In this document: piece after piece, positions 16,623 through 25,389 of the stretch
Position numbering within the stretch: position 1 is the stretch's first letter
How the letters are laid out: every line of letters begins with the position of its first letter
Assembly: GCA_014879835.1 (NCBI GenBank)
Contig: JACSRJ010000141.1
Span: 1-56,926 of the forward strand
Origin: Anaerolinea sp.
Lineage (GTDB): Bacteria > Chloroflexota > Anaerolineae > Aggregatilineales > UBA2796
Length of the DNA: 56,926 bases
Direction: 5' to 3'
Notes under the pieces: generated by a model
What the model was told of the DNA's origin: nothing
What the model saw: the letters and a program-made list of their open reading frames with translations, nothing else
Database searches by the model: none
Position numbers and translations under genes: made by a program

Positions 16623-17867
16623 ATGCAGCGACAACGTGTAGTAGTGACCGGCTTAGGCACGATCTGCCCCTGCGGAAACACGGTTGAGGAGGCATGGCAA
16701 AACATCGCCGCGGGACGCTCCGGGATAGGCCCTATCACCCGTTTTGACCCATCCGGAATGGAAGTGCATATCGCCGGGGAGGTGAAGGGGTTTGATTCTA
16801 AGGCACGGTTTGGACACCGTGAAGCACGTCGAATGGATCGAACCACGCAATTTGCGCTGGTCGCCACTCAGGAAGCCCTTAAGGACTCTGGGGTGGATAT
16901 TGCTCAGGAAGACCCTTATGAGGTCGGCTGCGTGATCGGTTCTGGGGTGGGGGGGATCGAAACCCTGCTGGAACAGGCCCGTTTGGCCGCTGAAAAAGGG
17001 ATGCGTGTCGTGAGTCCGCTGTTGATCCCGATGATGCTCCCAGATAGCCCCACTGGACGGGTGGCTATCGAGTTTAACTTGCGCGGGCCCAATATGTCCA
17101 TCTCTACGGCCTGTGCGACGGGTAACAACGCCATTGGTGAGGCCGCCGAAATGATTCGGCGAGGATCGGCACAGGTGATGATCGCAGGCAGCACCGAAGC
17201 GGGCATTGTGCCCATCGCCCTTGCAGGGTTCAGTAACATGGGGGCGCTTACCAAACGTAATGATGATCCACTCACGGCCTCGCGTCCTTTTGATGCCACC
17301 CGTGATGGTTTTGTGATGGCTGAAGGCGCGGGGATTGTGGTGCTGGAGTCGCTGGAACATGCTCAGTCCCGGGGCGCTCGGATTTATGCCGAAGTCCTCG
17401 GTTACGGCACAACCGACGATGCGCATCATGTGACCGCCCCAATGGAAAACGGTGAGGGCGCACGGGTCGCCATGAGCAAAGCCCTTCGATCTGCTGGTGT
17501 GGGCCCAGAGGCTATTGACTACATCAATGCACATGGAACCAGCACACCGCTCAATGATGCCAGCGAAACGCGTGCGATCAAGAGCGTTTGGGGTGAAAAA
17601 GCCTACGACATTAAGATCAGCTCGATCAAAGGTGTAACAGGACACATGCTTGGGGCTGCCAGCAGTGTTGAAGCCGTGATCAGTGTGATGAGCCTTGTGA
17701 AAGGTTTTATCCCTCCCACTGCTAACCTGAATACCCCTGATCCTGACTGCGACTTGGATTACACCCCCAATGTAGGGGTAGCTTACCCAGTGAAGCGGGT
17801 AATGAGCAATTCCTTCGGCTTTGGGGGGCACAACGCCGTCTTGATTCTGGGTCAATTTGAAGGGTAA
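16623..17867 (+). CDS. fabF: 3-oxoacyl-ACP synthase II
   Basis: The 414-residue beta-ketoacyl-ACP synthase condenses malonyl-ACP with acyl-ACP in fatty-acid elongation. The Cys-His-His triad is complete: Cys164 in STACATG, His304 in NAHGTSTPLND and His341 in GVTGHMLGAA. Length matches FabF. A good GAGGATGAGGA ribosome binding site precedes the ATG. It is followed 19 bases later by fabH, so the two condensing enzymes are co-transcribed; acpP, fabD and fabG are not present nearby. A long antisense ORF over the same bases is a shadow. Confidence 0.96.
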   Translation: MQRQRVVVTGLGTICPCGNTVEEAWQNIAAGRSGIGPITRFDPSGMEVHIAGEVKGFDSKARFGHREARRMDRTTQFALVATQEALKDSGVDIAQEDPYEVGCVIGSGVGGIETLLEQARLAAEKGMRVVSPLLIPMMLPDSPTGRVAIEFNLRGPNMSISTACATGNNAIGEAAEMIRRGSAQVMIAGSTEAGIVPIALAGFSNMGALTKRNDDPLTASRPFDATRDGFVMAEGAGIVVLESLEHAQSRGARIYAEVLGYGTTDDAHHVTAPMENGEGARVAMSKALRSAGVGPEAIDYINAHGTSTPLNDASETRAIKSVWGEKAYDIKISSIKGVTGHMLGAASSVEAVISVMSLVKGFIPPTANLNTPDPDCDLDYTPNVGVAYPVKRVMSNSFGFGGHNAVLILGQFEG

Positions 17868-17886
17868 CCAGAAGGGGGCATCTGCG

Positions 17887-19179
17887 ATGGGCGAGAATGG
17901 CAACCTGCGCAAAGGTCATGGCGAAGGCGGTGGGAATCCACTGTCAATGGTGCGGAACATCCTGAATCCGCAGCATATTCGCCATGCCCATATTACCGGT
18001 TGGGGGATGGAAGTGCCCAATCGGGTGGTCACCAATGCTGAGCTTGAAGCTGTGGTTGAGACCACGGATGAGTGGATTCGCTCACGCACTGGGATTCAGG
18101 AACGCCGAATCGCCTCCGAGCGCGACTCGGTAGTCACGCTCGCTTTTGAAGCGGCCCGCAAAGCCCTTGATCGGGCCGATGTGCTACCGACCGATCTAGA
18201 CATGATCATTGTGGCCACCTCCACCCCGGAAGACATTTACCCCACCACAGCCAGCCGTATTCAAAATCTGTTGGGTGCAACACGCGCTGGGGCCTTTGAT
18301 CTGAGCGCGGCATGTTCGGGTTTTGTGTATGCGCTCAATATGGGCGCGCAAGCGATTCGCACACGGAGCATTGAGAAAGCCCTGATCATCGGCGCGGAAC
18401 TCAACTCGCGGGTTCTGGACTGGAATGATCGGGGGACATGCGTCCTCTTTGGTGATGGTGCAGGGGCCGTGGTGTTAGAAGGCAGTGAAGATGCGGGCGG
18501 GTTGTTATCCTGTGTTTTGGGTTCTGATGGCTCCGGTGCGGAACTATTGGGCATCCCTACTGTGGGGCGGAGCAGCATCCCGGACGGGTGGGCACTCCAT
18601 AAAATCCACATGGATGGGCGTGAGGTATTCCGTTTTGCGGTTCACATCATGCAGGACAGCGTTCGTCAGGCCATTGATGCCGCTGGTTTAGGCATGAACG
18701 ACATTCAATTGATCATTCCTCATCAAGCTAATCAGCGCATCCTGACCGCTGCGGCGCGAGCGCTCAACATTCCTGAGAGCATGTTTTACAGCAACGTCCA
18801 TCGTTACGGCAACACCTCCGCCGCATCGATCCCCATCGCCCTGTGTGAAGCAGAGCGCGAAGGGCGCATCAAACCTGAGGACAATATTGTGCTGGTGGGT
18901 TTTGGCGGCGGTTTGACGTGGGCGGCGGCGGTGATCCAATGGCAAGGTGTCCCCAGACCCCAAAAGCGTGGTTTGGGTGCAGCACTAGCCCAAAGTCGGC
19001 GCGAGGTGCAGTATGTGGCTGCCTTCTGGCGTGACCGAGCCATGCGCACCTATCGCCGGGTGGAAGCAAGTCTGCGGGGTTCACCCGCCAAAAATGCCGC
19101 AATGCGAGAAGAACGTGAGAAAAAACGACGCAAACGGGACGATTTGGTCGATCCGCCAAATGATCGAAACCCCAAGTGA
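17887..19179 (+). CDS. fabH: 3-oxoacyl-ACP synthase III with terminal extensions
   Basis: FabH starts fatty-acid synthesis by condensing acetyl-CoA or a branched acyl-CoA with malonyl-ACP. Cys143 (LSAACSGFVYAL), His279 (PHQANQR) and Asn309 (HRYGNTSAAS) form the usual Cys-His-Asn site. The 430-residue protein is about 100 residues longer than typical FabH: about 30 N-terminal residues precede the fold and about 75 residues follow its normal end, rich in Arg, Lys and Glu with a KKRRKR cluster near the C-terminus. The ATG at 17887 follows AAGGGGG; a later ATG at 17947 would remove most of the N-terminal extension. Co-transcribed with fabF. Confidence 0.93.
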   Translation: MGENGNLRKGHGEGGGNPLSMVRNILNPQHIRHAHITGWGMEVPNRVVTNAELEAVVETTDEWIRSRTGIQERRIASERDSVVTLAFEAARKALDRADVLPTDLDMIIVATSTPEDIYPTTASRIQNLLGATRAGAFDLSAACSGFVYALNMGAQAIRTRSIEKALIIGAELNSRVLDWNDRGTCVLFGDGAGAVVLEGSEDAGGLLSCVLGSDGSGAELLGIPTVGRSSIPDGWALHKIHMDGREVFRFAVHIMQDSVRQAIDAAGLGMNDIQLIIPHQANQRILTAAARALNIPESMFYSNVHRYGNTSAASIPIALCEAEREGRIKPEDNIVLVGFGGGLTWAAAVIQWQGVPRPQKRGLGAALAQSRREVQYVAAFWRDRAMRTYRRVEASLRGSPAKNAAMREEREKKRRKRDDLVDPPNDRNPK

Positions 19180-19188
19180 GCAAGCCAG

Positions 19189-19197
19189 TGCTATAAT
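19189..19197 (+). promoter_or_regulatory. Extended -10 promoter before the phosphatase gene
   Basis: TGCTATAAT is a perfect extended -10 element just after the fabH stop. No -35 is visible. It gives a leader of about 50 bases. Confidence 0.55.
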
Positions 19198-19252
19198 GCC
19201 CACATCATGAGACTCTAAAAGCCATATCCATATCAGAAGGACAACCCGAAAC

Positions 19253-20113
19253 GTGGCGACCAATACCCGCTGGACGAGTTTCGATTTGATCTTTTTCGAC
19301 TGTGACAGCACTCTTTCGGCCATTGAAGGGGTAGATGAACTGGCGCGCATGAAAGGGAAAGAACTGCGTGTAGGGCTGCTTACCCAAAAAGCCATGGATG
19401 GCGATCTTGATCTGGCCGAGGTCTACGGTAAGCGGCTTAAGGCCATCCGCCCCACCCGGGGGCAGTTACAGGAAATTGAGCAGATGTATTGGGATCAAAT
19501 GGTGCCCGATACTCTGAATGTTCTCAGTGCCCTTCACTATCTGGGCAAAAAGGTGTTTATCATCAGCGGGGGTCTCGCGGCACCAGTGCGCGGTTTTGGA
19601 GCTCGTTTAGGGGTCCCTCCGGAACGGGTGCGCGCTGTTGAATTGGAGTTTAATGAACTCTCTGGTGAGTGGTGGAAATATTACGACCCGGCCGCACCTA
19701 CCCGTCAGTCATATCTCGCCTATGAACACAGCCCTTTAACTATCTCCGCAGGCAAACCAGACATTGTACGTCAACTTTCGACGGGTACATGGGGGCGAAA
19801 ATTGTTCATTGGGGATGGGGTGAGCGATATGCACACCAAACCAGTGGTTGATCTCTTTGTAGGGTTCGGGGGTATCGCCCGCCGCGAAAAGGTCGAGAAC
19901 GGCTCTGATGTGTACCTGATCGAAAACAGCCTCGCACCGATATTACCCTTGGCGGCTGGTGAGGCTGGTGCGGAGAAACTTCGGGGCACGCCCTTTGAGG
20001 ATATCCTGAATAAGGGGCTGACTGCTTGCCAGCAGTCAGAGAAGGTCGCTTTCCGCAATCCGGCGCTTAAACTTGCATTCGATTCAACGTTCGTTCCGGT
20101 GGTACGTCCATGA
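19253..20113 (+). CDS. Phosphoserine-phosphatase-like HAD hydrolase
   Basis: The 286-residue product has all HAD subclass IB motifs. FFDCDSTLS has nucleophile Asp16 and acid Asp18, the downstream EGVDELARM is typical of phosphoserine phosphatases, FIISGGL is motif II and FIGDGVSDMHT is motif III. The last step of serine synthesis is the likely role, but the protein is longer than SerB/PSPH (about 210-225) by a C-terminal stretch of about 60 residues. A related phosphatase specificity is possible. GTG start with AAGGA 11 bases upstream. It overlaps the next gene by 4 bases (ATGA). Confidence 0.8.
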   Translation: MATNTRWTSFDLIFFDCDSTLSAIEGVDELARMKGKELRVGLLTQKAMDGDLDLAEVYGKRLKAIRPTRGQLQEIEQMYWDQMVPDTLNVLSALHYLGKKVFIISGGLAAPVRGFGARLGVPPERVRAVELEFNELSGEWWKYYDPAAPTRQSYLAYEHSPLTISAGKPDIVRQLSTGTWGRKLFIGDGVSDMHTKPVVDLFVGFGGIARREKVENGSDVYLIENSLAPILPLAAGEAGAEKLRGTPFEDILNKGLTACQQSEKVAFRNPALKLAFDSTFVPVVRP

Positions 20114-20502
20114 CTTTGAACCGTTTTATCCTTCTATTATGCGCTCTGCTGCTGATCTTAACCGCTTGCTCAGGGGGCGGCGGGGGAGGCTCCCCAGAGA
20201 AGTCCGTTGAGGAGTACTTACGCACCCGTACCACCGGCGACGAAAACAAGATTGTTGCCCTTGCCTGCAAAGCCCGTGAGAGTGACGCCCGAAATGAGGC
20301 GGCCTCATTTGGGGCCATGAGTCCGGTGATTGAGAACCTCACCTGCACTGCTGGTGAAAAAGACGGCGAGTTCACCATCGTGAGCTGTGTGGGTAAAATG
20401 GTCACCACCTATGCAGGCGAAAGTCGTAATTGGGATTTAGGCGCACGCCAGTACAAAAGCCTTCAGGAAGATGGCGCTTGGAAGTACTGCGGGGTGAAAT
20501 GA
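20110..20502 (+). CDS. Small lipoprotein, unknown function
   Basis: This 130-residue protein begins with a lipoprotein signal: TLNRFILLLCALLLILTAC with lipobox Cys20, followed by a Ser/Gly run. The mature domain (residues 30-130) has three cysteines after the lipobox that could pair outside the membrane, and it resembles DUF4878-like lumazine-fold domains only loosely. The start overlaps the upstream phosphatase stop by 4 bases, so the two are translated together. I do not recognise a function. Confidence 0.75.
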   Translation: MTLNRFILLLCALLLILTACSGGGGGGSPEKSVEEYLRTRTTGDENKIVALACKARESDARNEAASFGAMSPVIENLTCTAGEKDGEFTIVSCVGKMVTTYAGESRNWDLGARQYKSLQEDGAWKYCGVK

Positions 20503-20512
20503 GTAGACCCTG

Positions 20513-20550
20513 CCCTCCCTCAAACTCACCTTAAGGTCTATGAGGGAGGG
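20513..20550. terminator. Bidirectional terminator between convergent genes
   Basis: CCCTCCCTCA (20513-20522) pairs with TGAGGGAGGG (20541-20550) and an inner palindrome ACCTTAAGGT (20528-20537) fills the loop. It exactly fills the space between a plus-strand stop at 20502 and a minus-strand stop at 20551. Confidence 0.6.
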
Positions 20551-22641
20551 TCATTGTGTTGCTTTGCGGCCCGTGCCCTCGTGCATGTCTCCAATCAGGA
20601 TCACGACTGAGCGCCCCTCCACACGGTAATGATTACCCTTGTGCATCGGAGCGGACTCGACCGCACTGATGTCATCAGGTGGGGGCTGCGCGGTATCGAT
20701 CAGCCTTCGCCAGCGGCCCCCACCCCGCAGTGAAGGCAGTTCAAAGTTCAATACCTCCCAGTAGGCATTAAAGATGAAATAGTACTGCACTTTGCTTGGG
20801 GGATGGATCAGCCATGCAGCCAGTGTGCGCGATTCCCCTCCCCAATCGGGCTGATTAAGGCGCACCCCATGCCACGTGATCCACGGCTTGGTATGGCCTT
20901 CCGGATTGGCCCAAGAGCGCGGTTCCTGAAAGATATCATGTGCTGCCGTCAGTGCGATCACCTTTTGGGTGAAACGCAAAATCTCCGCATGGCGCTTAAC
21001 ACCTGTCCAATCAAACCAGTTCAGATCATTGTTCTGGGCATAGGTATTATTGTTGCCTTTTTGGGTGCGACGCACTTCATCCCCCATGAGCAGCATGGGC
21101 GTGCCCTGTGAGAAAAATAAAAACGTTAAGAGATTTTTGATCTGCCGCACCCGAAGGGTCTCTATAGACTTATCCTCTGTGGGGCCCTCCACCCCACAGT
21201 TCCAGCTAAAGTTGCAGTCGTTCCCATCTCGGTTATTTTCACCGTTGGCCTCATTGTGTTTCTGGTTGTAGCTCACCAGATCGTTAAGGGTGAACCCATC
21301 GTGGCAGGTCACAAAGTTGATGCTGCGCTGGGCCTCCCGCGAGGGATGAGGGTAAAGATCGGGGCTGCCTACGAGACGTGCTGCGAGGACTCCGGTCATG
21401 CCCCCATCACTTTTGACAAACCGACGCAGATCATCCCGAAACTTGCCGTTCCACTCCGCCCAGCGGTGACCAATGAACGATCCCACCTGATATAACCCCA
21501 CCGCGTCCCATGCCTCCGCGATGATTTCTGTACCCGCAAGGATTGGATCAGACTCGATCTCCCACAGGATGGGCGGGCTTTTGAGGGGGTGCCCCCATTC
21601 ATCCCGGGCCATCACCGAGGCCAGATCAAACCGGAATCCGTCCACGTGCATTTCGGCAACCCAATAACGCAGGCAGTCGATGATAAAACGGCGCACAATC
21701 GACTGATTGGTGTTCAGGGTGTTGCCGCACCCGCTGAAGTTTGAGTAGTACCCCTGATCAGGTTCCAAAATGTAATAAGCGCGGTTTTCCAGCCCCCGAA
21801 AGGAGAGCGTTGGGCCACGGTGATCACCTTCAGCAGTGTGGTTAAAGACCACATCAAGGATCACCTCAATACCGGCGCGGTGGAGGGCTTTGACCATATC
21901 CCGAAATTCGTTCACGATGCCCAAGGGGTTAGGATCAGCGCTGTAAGTGCTGTGAGGCGCAAAAAAAGCGATGGGGGTGTAGCCCCAGTAATTACGATGG
22001 CCCGAAGGAGCATCCTGATCATCAAAGTGCTGCACAGGCAGCAGTTCAACCGCATTGATCCCCAGACTTTGCAAATAGGGAATCTTCTCGATCACTCCGG
22101 CAAAAGTCCCTCGTCGCTGGGGCGACACCCCAGAGTTGGGATGCCGGGTGAAAGCATCAACGTGCATCTCATAGATCACCCGGCGGCGGTTGGGACGAGG
22201 CAGCGGCGCATCTCCTTCCCAATCGTAAGCGGCGGTGTCAACCGCTACCCCCCGTAAGGCATAAGGACTATTATCACCGGGGCGGCGGGCTGCTTCCCGC
22301 TGGTAGTTTTGGGCGTTGGCTACTGCTCGCGCATAAGGGTCGAGCAGGACTTTATGACCGTCAAAGCGGTGTCCACGTTCTGGGGCAAACGGGCCGGAGG
22401 CTCGATAGGCATATACCTGCCCCGGCAGCAATCCCGGTAAAAAGGCGTGCCAATAATAAAAAGTGCGATTCATCTGCGGGTCAAGGCGAATGACCCGGGA
22501 AGGCTGTGGCGCGGTAGGGCTGTCATACAGCAGCAGTTCTAAATCGGTGCAGTTTTTGGAGAACACACAAAAATTGATTCCGTCGGGGAGGACAGTGGCA
22601 CCGAGGGGAAAACTTTTACCGGGCAAAACTAACTTTGACAT
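20551..22641 (-). CDS. glgX: Glycogen debranching enzyme GlgX (GH13)
   Basis: This 696-residue isoamylase-type enzyme hydrolyses alpha-1,6 branches of glycogen after phosphorylase trimming. It has an N-terminal CBM48-like domain starting PGKSFPLGATVLPDGINFCV, then a GH13 barrel with DVVFNHTAEG, DGFRFDLAS (nucleophile Asp), EIIAEAWDA (acid Glu) and a CHDGFTLNDLVSYNQKHN segment characteristic of GlgX. The ATG at 22641 follows GGGAG at 7 bases; the longer ORF to 22722 is not supported. A possible TACAAT -10 lies at 22702-22707. The last gene of a minus-strand series, after the vWA gene. Confidence 0.92.
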   Translation of the reverse strand: MSKLVLPGKSFPLGATVLPDGINFCVFSKNCTDLELLLYDSPTAPQPSRVIRLDPQMNRTFYYWHAFLPGLLPGQVYAYRASGPFAPERGHRFDGHKVLLDPYARAVANAQNYQREAARRPGDNSPYALRGVAVDTAAYDWEGDAPLPRPNRRRVIYEMHVDAFTRHPNSGVSPQRRGTFAGVIEKIPYLQSLGINAVELLPVQHFDDQDAPSGHRNYWGYTPIAFFAPHSTYSADPNPLGIVNEFRDMVKALHRAGIEVILDVVFNHTAEGDHRGPTLSFRGLENRAYYILEPDQGYYSNFSGCGNTLNTNQSIVRRFIIDCLRYWVAEMHVDGFRFDLASVMARDEWGHPLKSPPILWEIESDPILAGTEIIAEAWDAVGLYQVGSFIGHRWAEWNGKFRDDLRRFVKSDGGMTGVLAARLVGSPDLYPHPSREAQRSINFVTCHDGFTLNDLVSYNQKHNEANGENNRDGNDCNFSWNCGVEGPTEDKSIETLRVRQIKNLLTFLFFSQGTPMLLMGDEVRRTQKGNNNTYAQNNDLNWFDWTGVKRHAEILRFTQKVIALTAAHDIFQEPRSWANPEGHTKPWITWHGVRLNQPDWGGESRTLAAWLIHPPSKVQYYFIFNAYWEVLNFELPSLRGGGRWRRLIDTAQPPPDDISAVESAPMHKGNHYRVEGRSVVILIGDMHEGTGRKATQ

Positions 22642-22772
22642 CGTTGACTCCCTGCATACGGGCATTGCGGGTGATTGCAGCGATGGGACTATTGAGCCTT
22701 GATTGTACAGCCCTTTAGGCAAATGCGCTGAATGTGGGCTGAAGGAGACATCCCCGCAAGACGTTCTGGTGC

Positions 22773-23276
22773 TCAGCCCTCAAAGCCGCGGAGAGTGCGC
22801 AGGTACATGTCTGGGGTCAGGTTGCTCACCTCAAACGATTGATCAACGTGCTGTTCAAACCATGCCTCGTGCGGATACAAACCACAGGCAATCCCGATCA
22901 GTTTGTCCAGTCGAGGGCGCAAATTTTGGTAGATTACCTGCCAATCATCGGTGGGTTCACCATCACTAAAAAGATAGACTACGGAGGGACGTTTGGGCGG
23001 CATAATCTCCTCAAGGAGGCGCAAGGCCCGCCCAAGGCAGGAAGTCCCACCGGGTTCAAGCACGCCCAATCCGTCGATCTTGCTGATCTCGGTGGGACGG
23101 CTGATCAAATGCGGACGGCTCTCAAAGGAGATCACGCTGGCGATCAAAGTGTGGCGGAGGTGTGCGGAAAAGGTTGAATGGGCTAGTTGAAAGCCCTGTT
23201 TGAGGGCCTCCAACGGCGCACCTGTCATGGAGGCAGAGTGATCAAGTAAAAAGTGTAGGTAGATGACGTCAGCCAT
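22773..23276 (-). CDS. Von Willebrand factor A domain protein
   Basis: The 167-residue product is a single vWA domain of the TerY type. The metal-ion-dependent adhesion site is complete: DHSAS at residues 12-16, the threonine in PGGTSC, and the aspartate in YLFSDGEPTDDW. There is no signal peptide, so it is cytoplasmic and would bind a partner through Mg2+. No clear Shine-Dalgarno precedes the ATG, which lies 26 bases after the stop of the LCP gene, so coupling to that gene is likely. No TerD, MoxR ATPase or kinase partner lies nearby, so function is open. Confidence 0.82.
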   Translation of the reverse strand: MADVIYLHFLLDHSASMTGAPLEALKQGFQLAHSTFSAHLRHTLIASVISFESRPHLISRPTEISKIDGLGVLEPGGTSCLGRALRLLEEIMPPKRPSVVYLFSDGEPTDDWQVIYQNLRPRLDKLIGIACGLYPHEAWFEQHVDQSFEVSNLTPDMYLRTLRGFEG

Positions 23277-23302
23277 GGATTCTTATTACGTCTGGAAGCA
23301 CT

Positions 23303-24532
23303 CTAGCGGTTGTAGTTCTCCCCAAAAACCTCGATCATCAGGTTGGCAATTTCATTCCGGTTGATGGTCATGACCCCCACCCCACCCTGATTAACCACCA
23401 AAATGTATTTGCCATCCACCGATCCCCGATGGAGGTTATCAAGGGCAATATCTTTGACATACCATGCGATGCTGAGCATCTGATCAAAAGGAATATCCGT
23501 GATAATGCCTTTGCTCACTTCATCCCAAATTTGAGGGATGCGAGGCACGAGTGAAACCAGCATCTCCGGGTTGGTCACCTTCTCACGTATGGCCAGAATC
23601 ACCTGCTGCTGGCGCTTCGCCCGGTCAAAGTCACTGGTCTGGTGGCGGGTACGGGCATATTTGAGGGCCAGTTCACCGTTCATATCAATCCGTCCGGCGG
23701 GGATATAGAGTGGATCATAACCGTAGGTGTACATGTCTGGGTACTGCTCATCCACGATTTCTGTGGCCACCTCAATGGTGATTCCCCCAATGGCGTCCAC
23801 TAGTTGAATCACAGTCTCAAAGGAAACCACCACATAGTAGTCAATGGGGATTCCCAAATTATACTGGACGGTCTCTGCGGCCAATTTGGGGCCATAACCG
23901 GGGCGGTGCAGCTCGCCCAGCACATAGGCGGTGTTGATCGGGCGCAGATCCGTCTCACCGGGCAAAGGGATAGGCACTTGAACGTCACGGGGGATACTGA
24001 GCATACTGAGTCGGTTGGTGATAGGATCAAGACTCAACAGCATCATGGTGTCGCTGCGAAAGCCCGTCCCCCGTTCTCCGGGGCGTTTATCTAGACCCAT
24101 CAACAGCACCGTGACTCGACGGGTGCCGTTGAAGTTCTTGATTTCCACGGTCGGCAGGACATCAACCGAAACAGGCTGCATGGATACCCCAGTTGGGGTT
24201 TCTAGGTTGAGGGCGGCCGCAGTCGCGGCCTCTCCCACGGTGGGGGATGCGCCGCCTGAAGTAGTCACCAGCAGAAGTAGCGCGATCACCCCAACCACGC
24301 CCGCCATGGCCATCCCGATCACTGCCCACGTCCACTCCACCTGAGGTAACCGACGGTCTTCCTCACGGCGGCGCTGACGTTCACGCGCCCTACCCCTTTC
24401 CGGGGACTCCGGGGGGGAGGATACTTGAGTGCGGCGGGGACGTGCTTCGCCTTTGATCGCGGGATGATACCAGTGTGTCCGTGCCTGTGGCGTGCGGGGT
24501 TTTACATGGCTGCGTTTACGGCTGTCGCTCAC
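23303..24532 (-). CDS. LytR-CpsA-Psr (LCP) family protein
   Basis: The 409-residue protein has a long basic cytoplasmic N-terminus (residues 1-66, Arg/Pro-rich), one transmembrane helix (about 67-91) and an extracellular LCP domain with the conserved LLMGLDKRPGERGTGFRSDT and SIPRDVQVPIP segments. LCP enzymes move polyprenyl-linked glycopolymers onto peptidoglycan or protein, which fits the polysaccharide genes later in the window and a monoderm wall. Its GTG start overlaps the tlyA stop by 4 bases (GTGA). Confidence 0.9.
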   Translation of the reverse strand: MSDSRKRSHVKPRTPQARTHWYHPAIKGEARPRRTQVSSPPESPERGRARERQRRREEDRRLPQVEWTWAVIGMAMAGVVGVIALLLLVTTSGGASPTVGEAATAAALNLETPTGVSMQPVSVDVLPTVEIKNFNGTRRVTVLLMGLDKRPGERGTGFRSDTMMLLSLDPITNRLSMLSIPRDVQVPIPLPGETDLRPINTAYVLGELHRPGYGPKLAAETVQYNLGIPIDYYVVVSFETVIQLVDAIGGITIEVATEIVDEQYPDMYTYGYDPLYIPAGRIDMNGELALKYARTRHQTSDFDRAKRQQQVILAIREKVTNPEMLVSLVPRIPQIWDEVSKGIITDIPFDQMLSIAWYVKDIALDNLHRGSVDGKYILVVNQGGVGVMTINRNEIANLMIEVFGENYNR

Positions 24533-25380
24533 GATTGGTTTTCCGTCTGATCTTCAGTCTCGGATCGGATAGGGGGCAATTCTAGCGCACTTGCTTCCAA
24601 TACGCCGGGGATAAGCGGCTCAAAGTTGATCCCTTTACCTTGCCCCCATGTGAGCCAAGCCAAAAACTCGGCGTTGCCCGCAGGGCCCTTGAGAGGGCTG
24701 CGCACCAGACCGCCCACCCCAAAGCCAGATTCGTGAGCAAAGTTCAGAACTTCGTGCAGCACCCGCGCATGAACTTCGGCGGAACGGACCACCCCGTTTT
24801 TGCCCACATCGGCCCTGCCGGCCTCAAACTGCGGCTTGATCAAAGGGATCACCTCGGCCTGCTCCTGAAGCCAGCCAATCACTGCTGGTAAAAGCAGCTT
24901 TAGGGGAATAAATGAGGCATCAAGGCACACAAAACTCACTTTTTCGGGCAGGCTTTCGAGGTAGCGGGCGTTGACCCGCTCCATCACCACGACGCGGGAG
25001 TCTCCTCGCAGACGATAATCAAGCTGACCGTAACCCACATCAATGGCGTAGACTTTGTGCGCGCCCCGCTGAAGCAGACAGTCGGTGAAGCCGCCGGTAC
25101 TGGCACCCACATCAGCGCACACCAAGCCCTCCACGCTCAGCCCGAAGGCGCTCAGAGCCGCGTCGAGTTTTTCGCCACCCCGGCTCACAAAGCGCGGCGC
25201 AGCCCGCAAACTGATGGGAGCATTTACGCTCACCCGTTGACCGGGTTTGCTCACTACCTGCCCGTTGACCCGAACCTCACCGGCCATGATCAAACGGCGG
25301 GCCGCCTCCCGCGAGTCGGCGCTGCCGCGTTCGACCAGAAGCACATCGAGGCGTTCTTTAGGGGCAGTCTTCATAATCAT
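24529..25380 (-). CDS. tlyA: TlyA-family rRNA 2'-O-methyltransferase
   Basis: This 283-residue cytoplasmic enzyme has an N-terminal S4 RNA-binding domain (residues about 8-65, RLDVLLVERG to GEVRVNGQVV) and an FtsJ/RrmJ-like methyltransferase domain with SAM motif DVGASTGGFTDCLLQ and the DVGYGQ and CLDASFIPL segments. TlyA proteins methylate 16S and/or 23S rRNA ribose positions. Two candidate ATG codons lie at 25380 and 25374; the first is given. It begins 9 bases after the SH3b lipoprotein stop. Confidence 0.9.
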   Translation of the reverse strand: MIMKTAPKERLDVLLVERGSADSREAARRLIMAGEVRVNGQVVSKPGQRVSVNAPISLRAAPRFVSRGGEKLDAALSAFGLSVEGLVCADVGASTGGFTDCLLQRGAHKVYAIDVGYGQLDYRLRGDSRVVVMERVNARYLESLPEKVSFVCLDASFIPLKLLLPAVIGWLQEQAEVIPLIKPQFEAGRADVGKNGVVRSAEVHARVLHEVLNFAHESGFGVGGLVRSPLKGPAGNAEFLAWLTWGQGKGINFEPLIPGVLEASALELPPIRSETEDQTENQS

Positions 25381-25389
25381 CCGCTGATT

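Noticed and set aside
16653-17912. 419-codon minus-strand ORF over fabF
   Set aside because: It is antisense to a complete fabF with all catalytic residues; its translation is low-complexity His/Arg/Gly with no recognisable domain, as expected for a shadow of a GC-biased gene.
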